A DNA stretch of 64,000 bases from Aquabacter cavernae (GTDB lineage Bacteria; Pseudomonadota; Alphaproteobacteria; Rhizobiales; Xanthobacteraceae): assembly GCF_003993795.1 (NCBI RefSeq), contig NZ_RWKV01000007.1, positions 62,001-126,000 of the forward strand. The letters run 5' to 3'. The translations under genes and the position numbers were made by a program. Every line of letters begins with the position of its first letter. The stretch's first letter is position 1. Shown in pieces: positions 8,081 to 15,054 of this stretch. The notes under the pieces were generated by a model. The model searched no databases. It saw nothing but the letters and a program-made list of their open reading frames with translations, and was not told the origin of the DNA.

Positions 8081-8869
8081 ATGAAAGCGGAGGTCAAGGG
8101 CGGCAGGTCCGGCTCCCGGGTGTTCAAGCCCATCACCATCGCGCCGGGATATAAGCTGGTGGCGGATGCCATCGAGCAGCAGATCGTCTCCGGCCAGGTG
8201 CGGCCGGGCGAGGCCATCGGCACCGAGGCGGAGCTGGTGCAGCAGTTCGGCGTCAACCGCTCCACCGTGCGCGAGGGCATCCGCCTGCTGGAGCAGAGCG
8301 GGTTGATCCGGCGCGATTCCAAGCGCCGCCTCCATGCCGCCGTGCCCCATTACGACAGCTTCGTGAGCGATGTGAGCCGCGCCTTCGTGCTGAACGAGAT
8401 CACGTTCCGCGAGCTGTGGGAGGCCACCATGGCCATCGAGACCATGGTGGCGGAACTGGCCGCCGAGCGTATCTCGCCGGAGGGCCTTGCCGAGCTGGAG
8501 GACAATCTGGAGCGCTCGCGCACTGCCCTCGCCAAGCCCGCGCAGCTTGCCTTGCTCGATATCGAGTTCCACGCCTTGCTTTCCAAGGGCGCGGGCAACC
8601 GGGTGCTTCAGTTCGCCCGCGAGCCGGAAAACAAGCTGTTCTTCCCCACTACCGAGATGCTGTTCCGCCGCAATGCGGAGGCGCCGCAGCGCAATGTGCA
8701 GGCCCACGCCGCCATCGTCGATGCCCTGCGCCGCAAGGACAAGGCGGACGCCGCGCTCTGGATGCGCCGGCACATCAATGACTGGAAGAAGGGCTTCGAG
8801 CGGATCAACAAATCCATCGACCAGCCCATCGACCGCGCCTATGCGGAAGACCTGAAAAGCACGCCTTAG
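8081..8869 (+). CDS. GntR-family regulator, FadR/FCD subfamily
   Basis: A 262-residue repressor-type protein. Residues about 20-90 form the winged helix-turn-helix (PGEAIGTEAELVQQFGVNRS then TVREGIRLLEQSGLI is the GntR signature). The C-terminal all-helical FCD domain shows the metal/ligand pattern DIEFHALLSKGAGN. Start 8081 is preferred because AGGAAGG lies upstream and the GntR domain begins shortly after; a GTG at 8018 would add a 21-residue unrelated extension. The TTGTCCGACAA-type sites upstream of this gene and at the promoter of the 797-7963 operon suggest it represses that operon, with an acyl-CoA or organic acid as inducer. Confidence 0.88.
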   Translation: MKAEVKGGRSGSRVFKPITIAPGYKLVADAIEQQIVSGQVRPGEAIGTEAELVQQFGVNRSTVREGIRLLEQSGLIRRDSKRRLHAAVPHYDSFVSDVSRAFVLNEITFRELWEATMAIETMVAELAAERISPEGLAELEDNLERSRTALAKPAQLALLDIEFHALLSKGAGNRVLQFAREPENKLFFPTTEMLFRRNAEAPQRNVQAHAAIVDALRRKDKADAALWMRRHINDWKKGFERINKSIDQPIDRAYAEDLKSTP

Positions 8870-9036
8870 GGCTTTCGCTCTGGAGCGGTTGTGCCGGCGG
8901 GGGCTTTCGAGGCTCCGCCCGCTCGCCTGCGCCTTCATTCATCCCATCATCATTGGATTTCCCCTGCGGTCATCGCCTCGGCCATGGCGCGCCGACGTGC
9001 GCGTGGCTGCTTGGGCGGGTTCCCGCATTCCGGGAT

Positions 9037-9057
9037 GTTTCTCATCTAATGAAAAAC
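9037..9057. promoter_or_regulatory. Candidate operator dyad upstream of the iclR gene
   Basis: GTTTCTCAT (9037-9045) and ATGAAAAAC (9049-9057) are inverted repeats matching at 8 of 9 positions with a 3-bp spacer. The dyad is in the AT-rich part of the 283-bp intergenic stretch 8870-9152, about 95 bp before the regulator start; IclR autoregulation is inferred. I see nothing else of note in that stretch. Confidence 0.45.
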
Positions 9058-9152
9058 AAAATATCGCAGGGTGATAAATCGGCGTGGACAGGCCGGACCT
9101 CGGCGCTATGGTTCCTCTCAATCAAAAGAAGACGGTTTCCTGGGAGGTGAAT

Positions 9153-9950
9153 GTGTCGTCCCTGGCGGAAAAGCTGCCACCGGATGCAGCCCGGTCCTCG
9201 CTCTCCAAGGCGCTGGGCCTGCTCGCGGTCATCGCCGAGCGGGGGCGCAACGGCATCACGCTGAGTTCCGCCGCCAAGCGCGCCGGGATCCATGTGGCGA
9301 CCGCCCATCGCCTCATGGCGGTGCTGGTGGACGAGGACTTCCTGAGCTTCGATCCCTACACCAAGCTCTATCACCTGGGCATCATGCCCTATGAGATCGT
9401 TGCCCGCGCCGGCAGCGACCTGGAATTCCTGGCCCTGCGCAAGCGCCTGCGGCCGGTGCTGGAGGCGGTGCAGGCGCAGGTCGGATGCATCGCCACTTTG
9501 TCCGTGGTCTCGCGCGGCGAAGCGCTGTGCGTGGACGTGGTGGAAGGGGAATCCGACATTCTCCTCAACACGCTGAAAGTGGGCTCGCGCCGCCCATTGG
9601 GCGCCGGCGCCGCGAGCCTCGCCTTGCTCGCCGCGCAGCCGGAGGAGGACCGCGAAGCCATCATCCGGCGCGAGAGCGAGCGCTACCGCAAATACGGGAC
9701 GCTGACCGCCGACTTCGTGCGCGACGCCTGCGCGGATTTCACCGTCACGGGCTACGCCTTCAACGCCCAGATCATCCCGGATATCGGCGCCGTGGGCCTG
9801 CCGCTCTTCTCCGAGACCGGCGCGCTGGTGTGCGCCGCGTCGCTCACCAACACCATTTCCCGCCTCAATCCCGAGCGGCGCAGGGACGTCGCCCGGGTGC
9901 TCCACACGGCCGTTCGCGCGGCCGGTTTCACAGCCATGGATATCGCCTGA
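9153..9950 (+). CDS. IclR-family transcriptional regulator
   Basis: A 265-residue regulator with an N-terminal winged helix (SKALGLLAVIAERG, then ITLSSAAKRAGIHVATAHRL as recognition region) and a C-terminal IclR effector domain (VSRGEALCVDVVEGES, RRPLGAGAASLALLA, GLPLFSETG). The GTG at 9153 is chosen because GGGAGG lies at 9142-9147, five bases upstream; in-frame starts at 9084 or 9108 would add 23 or 15 residues with no comparable site. Its stop overlaps the ATG of the acyl-CoA synthetase (TGATG), so it heads and probably controls the operon up to 12984 or 14030. Confidence 0.87.
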   Translation: MSSLAEKLPPDAARSSLSKALGLLAVIAERGRNGITLSSAAKRAGIHVATAHRLMAVLVDEDFLSFDPYTKLYHLGIMPYEIVARAGSDLEFLALRKRLRPVLEAVQAQVGCIATLSVVSRGEALCVDVVEGESDILLNTLKVGSRRPLGAGAASLALLAAQPEEDREAIIRRESERYRKYGTLTADFVRDACADFTVTGYAFNAQIIPDIGAVGLPLFSETGALVCAASLTNTISRLNPERRRDVARVLHTAVRAAGFTAMDIA

Positions 9951-11488
9951 TGTATCCCATCGACCTGTTCTACCGCCAGGCCGCCCGGACGCCGGACCGG
10001 ATCGCGGTCGAGTTCGGCGAGGAGCGCTTCGCCTATGGCGAGCTTCTCGCCCGCGCCTCCGCGCTCGCAGCTGGCCTGCAGGCCCTCGACCCGACCCCCG
10101 GCTCGCGCGTGGGCATCTGCTGCCTGAACCATCTGGAGCACATCGCCGCCTGGGTGGCAGTGCTGGCGGCGGGCAAGGTCTGGGTGCCGCTCTATCCCAA
10201 GAACAAGGCGGCCGAGATCGGCGAAAGCGTCACCTTCACCCAGGCGAGCATCGTCATCGTGGACGCCAAGTCCCGGCATCTGGTGGAAGGCACCGGCGCG
10301 CGCCTCATCGTGTCCGATCCGATCGGCGGAGCGGATACCACGGGCGGCCTCGTGCGCGCCCATGAGGGCACGGCGCCCCGCTTCCACGCGCTGCCGCTGG
10401 ATGCCACGCAGGCCATCAAGTTCACGGGCGGCTCCACGGGCAAGCCCAAGGGCGTGATGCAGCCCTACCGGGCCTGGAACACCAACATCATCACCCAGAT
10501 CCTCGCCTGGGGCCTGGAGCAGGGTGACCGGCTGCTGGCGAGCGCGCCCATCACCCACGGCACCTCCACCTATCTGCTGCCCACTTTCGCGAGCGGCGGC
10601 ACGCTGGTGCTGAAGGACCAGCCGCGCCCCGAAGAAGTGCTGCGCACGCTGGCGGAAGACGGCATCTCCACCACCTTCCTGCCGCCCACCGTCATCTACA
10701 TGATGATGCAGCTTCCCGAGGCCCGGCGGGCGAATTTCGACCAGCTGCGCAACCTCGTCTACGGCGCCGGCCCCATGCGCCCCGACGCCATCGCCGAGGC
10801 CCAGTCCGTGTTCGGGCCGCGCATCGCCTCCACCTATGGCCAGACGGAAGCCCCGCAGATCGCCACCATGATCTCGGCGCAGGACCTGACCGACCCGGAC
10901 AAGCGCGCCTCCGTGGGCCGCGAGACCATTCTCACCCGCGTGGCGGTGATGGACGCGGACGGCGCGATCCTGCCTCAGGGCGAGCTGGGCGAGATCGTGA
11001 TCCGCGGCGACCTGCTCATGACCGGCTATTGGGCCCAGCCCGAGAAGACCGCCGAGACCATCATCGACGGCTGGCTCCATACGGGCGACCTCGGCCAGTT
11101 CGATGAAGACGGCTTCCTCTATCTGAAGGGCCGCTCCAAGGACCTCATCATCACCGGAGGCTTCAACGTCTATCCCGTGGACGTGGAGCCGGTGATCGCC
11201 GAGCACGCGGCGGTGGCGGACTGCGCCGTGTTCGGCGTGCCGGACGACAAGTGGGGTGAATCCGTCCATGCCGCGATCCAGCTCCGCGAGGGGATGACCG
11301 CCGACACGGAGGAGATCATCCGCTTCGTGAAGGACCGGCTCGGCTCGGTGAAGGCGCCCAAGACCATCGCCGTCTACGACCGTCTGCCGCGCAACAATTA
11401 CGGAAAGCTCCAGAAGCAGGCGCTGGTGGACGACCACGTCGCCCGCGAGACCGAGCAAGGCGAACAAGAGGAAAAGGTGCGCTCATGA
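9950..11488 (+). CDS. Acyl-CoA synthetase (class I adenylate-forming)
   Basis: A 512-residue ANL-superfamily ligase. Motifs are KFTGGSTGKPKGVMQ (P-loop; the usual first TSGTTG Thr region is altered to TGGSTG), STYGQTEAPQIAT, the hinge YLKGRSKDLIITGGFNVYPVD and the C-terminal catalytic Lys region RNNYGKLQK. The ATG at 9950 shares one base with the iclR stop codon, and the gene's end overlaps the next start by four bases. It activates an acid to its CoA thioester. The next gene encodes a citryl-CoA-lyase-like enzyme, so a CoA ester for retro-Claisen cleavage is plausible; the substrate is not known. Confidence 0.88.
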   Translation: MYPIDLFYRQAARTPDRIAVEFGEERFAYGELLARASALAAGLQALDPTPGSRVGICCLNHLEHIAAWVAVLAAGKVWVPLYPKNKAAEIGESVTFTQASIVIVDAKSRHLVEGTGARLIVSDPIGGADTTGGLVRAHEGTAPRFHALPLDATQAIKFTGGSTGKPKGVMQPYRAWNTNIITQILAWGLEQGDRLLASAPITHGTSTYLLPTFASGGTLVLKDQPRPEEVLRTLAEDGISTTFLPPTVIYMMMQLPEARRANFDQLRNLVYGAGPMRPDAIAEAQSVFGPRIASTYGQTEAPQIATMISAQDLTDPDKRASVGRETILTRVAVMDADGAILPQGELGEIVIRGDLLMTGYWAQPEKTAETIIDGWLHTGDLGQFDEDGFLYLKGRSKDLIITGGFNVYPVDVEPVIAEHAAVADCAVFGVPDDKWGESVHAAIQLREGMTADTEEIIRFVKDRLGSVKAPKTIAVYDRLPRNNYGKLQKQALVDDHVARETEQGEQEEKVRS

Positions 11489-12267
11489 CCTCCGGCCCCA
11501 GCATGAAGACGCCGACCACGGCCCTCAGCCATCACACCCTCGATGCCGTCTATTACCGCGAGAAGAGCCTCGTGGACGACATCCTGAAGCCGGGTAGCCA
11601 GCCTGACTTCGTGCGCGAGGCCATGGCGCACATCCTCGGCCGCGAGATCGGCGAGGGCGAGTTGCGGGTGATGAACGTCATCCTCATCACCATGATGGAG
11701 CACGGCTTCACGCCGAGCGCCATCGCCACCCGCTCCATCTATATGAGCGCGCCGGAGAACCTCCAGGGCGCCGTGGCGGCGGGCCTCATGGCGGTCGGTA
11801 GCCAGTTCGTGGGCACGGTGGAGAACAATGCCCGCCTCCTGGCGCAGGTCGTCGCCGCCCCGCCCGAGGGCCGCCGCGCGCTCGCCGAGGCGCTGGTGGA
11901 CGACCACAAGGCCCGCAAGGTGTTCATGCCGGGCTTCGGCCACCACCTGCACAAGCCGGACGATCCGCGCGCGCTGCGCCTTCTGGAGATCGGCGCGGAG
12001 AATGGCCTGGATGGGGAATACCTGAAGGCGCTGCGGCTCCTGTCCGAGGTGGTGGATGAGAAGGCACGCCGCCACATCACCATCAACGCCACGGGCGCGG
12101 TGGCCGCGCTGCTGGGCGAGATGCGCATTCCGGTGGACCTGATGCGCGGCTTCTCGGTGCTCGGCCGCACCGCCGGGCTCGTCGCCCATATCGCGGAAGA
12201 GCGCGAGCGCCCCAGCGCCCGCTTCATCTGGGATCTGGTGGACAAGACCATCCCCTACGAGGCCTGA
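11485..12267 (+). CDS. Citryl-CoA lyase-like member of the citrate synthase superfamily
   Basis: A 260-residue protein, much shorter than citrate synthases (about 370-430) and close to citryl-CoA lyases (Ccl). It retains MMEHGFTPSAIATR (first active-site His region), the citrate-synthase signature in the form GFGHHLHKPDDPRA (second His) and IPVDLMRGFSVLGRTAGLVAHIAEE-type C-terminal core split here as IPVDLMRG and RTAGLVAHIAEE. Ccl cleaves citryl-CoA to acetyl-CoA and oxaloacetate. Coupled by a 4-bp overlap to a CoA ligase, the pair would activate and cleave a hydroxy-polycarboxylate. The real substrate could be a citrate analogue rather than citrate. Confidence 0.72.
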   Translation: MTSGPSMKTPTTALSHHTLDAVYYREKSLVDDILKPGSQPDFVREAMAHILGREIGEGELRVMNVILITMMEHGFTPSAIATRSIYMSAPENLQGAVAAGLMAVGSQFVGTVENNARLLAQVVAAPPEGRRALAEALVDDHKARKVFMPGFGHHLHKPDDPRALRLLEIGAENGLDGEYLKALRLLSEVVDEKARRHITINATGAVAALLGEMRIPVDLMRGFSVLGRTAGLVAHIAEERERPSARFIWDLVDKTIPYEA

Positions 12268-12270
12268 GCC

Positions 12271-12984
12271 ATGAGCGATTTCGCACTGGTCACGGGCGGC
12301 AGCCGCAATATCGGCGCCGCCATCGCCCGCCGCCTCACTGAGGATGGCCTGCGCGTGCTCGTGGTGGACGTGGTGCCGCCCGAGCATGACGCGCTCGACA
12401 CCTACTTCCAGGCGGACTTCCGCGACCTCGACGCCACCCGCGCCGTTCTGGCGAAGGCGGTGGAAGGGCGGCGGGTGACGCGGCTCGTCAACAATGCGGG
12501 CATCGTCAATCCGGCGAGCCTGGAGGACACCACCACGGACAGCCTGGAGGCGGTCTCCACCATCAATCTGAAGGCCCCCATCCTGTGCGCGCAGGCGGTG
12601 CTGCCCGCCATGAAGGCGGCCGGGCTCGGACGCATCGTCAACATTTCCAGCCGGGCGGCCCTGGGCAAGGAATTGCGCACCGCCTACGCCGCCACCAAGG
12701 CGGGGCTGCACGGCATGACCCGCACCTGGGCGCTGGAACTGGGGCGCCATGGCATCACGGTGAACGCCGTGGGGCCGGGGCCCATCCGCACCAGCCTGTT
12801 CGAGGCGGTGAACCCGCCCGATTCCCCGCGCACCAAGGCCATCATCGACGGGGTGCCCGTGGGACGTCTCGGCACCGCCGAGGACGTGGCGGAGGCGGTG
12901 GCCTTCTTCGCCTCCGAGCGCGCGGGCTTCGTCACCGGGCAGGTCCTCTATGTGTGCGGGGGCATGACCGTGGGCCTCGCCTGA
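12271..12984 (+). CDS. Short-chain dehydrogenase/reductase
   Basis: A 237-residue classical SDR. The NAD(P)-binding motif is TGGSRNIG (residues 8-15), NNAG follows, the active-site Ser is in NISSRAALGKE and the Tyr/Lys pair in YAATKAG, and the C terminus FVTGQVLYVCGG is typical of FabG-like enzymes. It lies 3 bp after the lyase-like gene in the IclR operon. It probably oxidises or reduces a hydroxyl group of the pathway substrate or of a 3-hydroxyacyl-CoA; the specific substrate cannot be predicted. Confidence 0.87.
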   Translation: MSDFALVTGGSRNIGAAIARRLTEDGLRVLVVDVVPPEHDALDTYFQADFRDLDATRAVLAKAVEGRRVTRLVNNAGIVNPASLEDTTTDSLEAVSTINLKAPILCAQAVLPAMKAAGLGRIVNISSRAALGKELRTAYAATKAGLHGMTRTWALELGRHGITVNAVGPGPIRTSLFEAVNPPDSPRTKAIIDGVPVGRLGTAEDVAEAVAFFASERAGFVTGQVLYVCGGMTVGLA

Positions 12985-13037
12985 GCCCAGCCGTTTTCAA
13001 ACGACAACCCAAACCAAAATCCCAAGGGAGGGAAACC

Positions 13038-14030
13038 ATGCTTCGACGCCTGAAATACGCCATGGCCGCCATTGCGGTCGCCGCCTGCGCCACGCCGGCC
13101 GCCGCGCAGATGGAGCCCAACTGGCCCACGCGCGCGCTCTCCATCATCGTCCCCTATTCGGCGGGCGGGGCGACCGACCTGCTGGCGCGCAAGATCGCGG
13201 AAGGGCTGACCCACGAACTGGGCAAGCCGGTGATCGTGGACAACCGCGCGGGCGCGGGCGGCATTCTCGGCACCACGGTGGCCGCCGCCGCCAAGCCGGA
13301 CGGCTACACCCTGTTCTTCGGGCAGGTCTCCTCCCACGGCATCGCGCCCAATCTCAGCAATGCCGCCAAGTACGATCCGGTGAAGGGCTTCGAGCCCATC
13401 GTGTGGATCGATTCCATCCCCAACATCCTGGTGGTGCGCAAGGACCTGCCGGTGAACTCGGTGGATGAGCTGATCGCCTATGCCAAGGCCAACCCGGACA
13501 AGCTGAACTTCGCCTCCTCCGGCATCGGCGCCTCCACGCATCTGTCGGGCGAGATGTTCAAGGCGCAGACCGGCATCCAGATGACCCACATTCCCTTCCC
13601 GGGAAGCTCCCAGGCGCTCACCTCCGTGGTGGCCGGGCAGACGGACCTCATGTTCGACAACATGCCCTCCGCCTATCCCCAGGTGACCGCCGGCCGCGTG
13701 AAGGCGCTGGCCGTGACCACCCAGAAGCGCTCGCCGCTGGCGCCGGACCTGCCGACCATCGCCGAGGCCGCCAAGAGCGCGGATCTCTCCAAGTTCGAGG
13801 CCACCGCCTGGTTCGGCCTGTTCGCCCCCGCCGGCACGCCGAAGGAGATCGTCACGAAGGTCAACACGGCGGTGAACGACCTGCTGAAGAAGCCGGAAAT
13901 GGCGAAGTTCATCGCCGATGGCGGCGGCATCGTGGAAGGCGGTGCGCCCGACGCGCTCGCCAAGCATGTGACTGCCGAACTTGCCAAGTGGAAGGCCGTC
14001 ATCGAAGAGGCGAAGATTCCCAAGGAGTGA
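13038..14030 (+). CDS. Bug-family (tripartite tricarboxylate transporter) substrate-binding protein
   Basis: A 330-residue periplasmic protein with a signal peptide ending near AAAQ (residue 24). Family hallmarks are the mature start WPTRALSIIVPYSAGGATD, the carboxylate-clamping loop VDNRAGAGGILGT, PDGYTL, and the late MTHIPFPGSSQALTSVVAGQ segment. The start at 13038 follows AAGGGAGGGA. Bug proteins bind carboxylates and feed TctA/TctB-type permeases; no such permease genes are in the window, so it is an orphan or may act as a sensor. Being beside the lyase/ligase operon, it likely binds the acid that operon degrades. Confidence 0.88.
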   Translation: MLRRLKYAMAAIAVAACATPAAAQMEPNWPTRALSIIVPYSAGGATDLLARKIAEGLTHELGKPVIVDNRAGAGGILGTTVAAAAKPDGYTLFFGQVSSHGIAPNLSNAAKYDPVKGFEPIVWIDSIPNILVVRKDLPVNSVDELIAYAKANPDKLNFASSGIGASTHLSGEMFKAQTGIQMTHIPFPGSSQALTSVVAGQTDLMFDNMPSAYPQVTAGRVKALAVTTQKRSPLAPDLPTIAEAAKSADLSKFEATAWFGLFAPAGTPKEIVTKVNTAVNDLLKKPEMAKFIADGGGIVEGGAPDALAKHVTAELAKWKAVIEEAKIPKE

Positions 14031-14041
14031 GGATGCGGGCG

Positions 14042-14079
14042 GTTCGCGGGGCGCGTGCCGATGCGCGCGCCCCGCGAAC
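14042..14079 (+). terminator. Strong hairpin after the Bug gene
   Basis: A perfect 14-bp stem (14042-14055 with 14066-14079) and a 10-nt loop starts 11 bp after the stop codon. There is no clear U-run, so termination may need Rho or the hairpin may mainly protect the 3' end. Confidence 0.6.
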
Positions 14080-14123
14080 GCTTAAGTTCGGTTCAGGTCA
14101 GGGAACAGGGCAGGGAAGAGGTC

Positions 14124-14933
14124 ATGGGTGAACTTCAGGATCGCGTCGCGGTCGTGCTCGGCGGCGGCTCCATCGGGCCGGGCTGGGGCATCGGCAAGGC
14201 CATCTCCGTCGCCTTCGCAAAGGAAGGCGCGCGCGTGGTGGTGGCGGATCGCGAACTGTCCGCCGCGCAGGAAACCCGCGACCTGATCGTCGCCGGGGGC
14301 GGGGAGGGGATTGCGGAAGCAGTGGACGTGTCCGACGACGCGGCGCTCATCGCCTGTCTCACCCGCACGCTCGATACGTTCGGGCGCATCGACGTGCTGT
14401 ATTTCAACGTGGGGATCGGCAAGGCCGGGCCGTCCGTGGAGACGTCCGGGGCCGACTGGCGGCGCATCAGCGACGCGAACCTCACCGCGCTGCATGTGGC
14501 GGCCACCACGGTCCTGCCCGCCATGCGCGCGCAGAAGGCGGGGGTGATCCTCGCCACCTCCTCCATCGCGGGTCTGCGCGAGGTGGGCTATCCCCATCTG
14601 GCCTATGGCGCCACCAAGGCTGCGCTCATCCATTATCTGCGCCTGCTGGCCGTGGAGAATGCGCCGTACGGCATCCGCGCCAATACGGTGGTGCCCGGCC
14701 TCATCGACACGCCGCGCATCGAGAAGACGGTAGCGGGCGCCTATGACGGGGCTGACCTTGCCGCCATGAAGGCCCGGCGGGCCGGCCAGTGCCCGCTGGG
14801 CCGCATGGGCACCGCCTTCGACGTGGCCGAGGCGGCGCTGTTCCTGGCCTCCGACAGGGCCTCCTACATTACCGGCACCGAGCTTCTGGTGGATGGCGGG
14901 CTGGCCGCCACGACCCGCCGGCCGGAGGCCTGA
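14124..14933 (+). CDS. Short-chain dehydrogenase/reductase with altered NNAG motif
   Basis: A 269-residue SDR. The dinucleotide site reads GGGSIGPGWGIGKAI (an insertion relative to TGxxxGIG), the usual NNAG is replaced by FNVGIG, and the active-site Tyr/Lys are in YGATKAA with Ser in ATSSIAG. The end ASYITGTELLVDGG is FabG-like. ATG 14124 with GGGAAGAGG upstream is chosen over an earlier frame start at 14055 that overlaps the terminator-like hairpin. It is separated from the IclR operon by that hairpin and may have its own promoter. Substrate unknown. Confidence 0.82.
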   Translation: MGELQDRVAVVLGGGSIGPGWGIGKAISVAFAKEGARVVVADRELSAAQETRDLIVAGGGEGIAEAVDVSDDAALIACLTRTLDTFGRIDVLYFNVGIGKAGPSVETSGADWRRISDANLTALHVAATTVLPAMRAQKAGVILATSSIAGLREVGYPHLAYGATKAALIHYLRLLAVENAPYGIRANTVVPGLIDTPRIEKTVAGAYDGADLAAMKARRAGQCPLGRMGTAFDVAEAALFLASDRASYITGTELLVDGGLAATTRRPEA

Positions 14934-15009
14934 GGACAGGGCCCGGGCATTGCCTGCTGGGGCAGCGGAAAACCTTCCTACCCCTTGCTATGACTTGAGA
15001 AATGGCAAG

Positions 15010-15032
15010 TTAACCTTAACCCTGGATTAACC
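15010..15032. promoter_or_regulatory. CtrA-type binding sites upstream of nfrA
   Basis: The sequence contains a perfect full CtrA box, TTAA (15016-15019), seven bases, TTAACC (15027-15032), directly preceded by a further TTAACC half site (15010-15015). CtrA is the cell-cycle master regulator of alphaproteobacteria. The box ends 22 bp before the nfrA ATG. If CtrA activates here, the transcript leader would be very short, or the true start codon could be the in-frame ATG at 15127. Confidence 0.55.
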
Positions 15033-15054
15033 GCGTTCGCGCACGGTCAGCACC

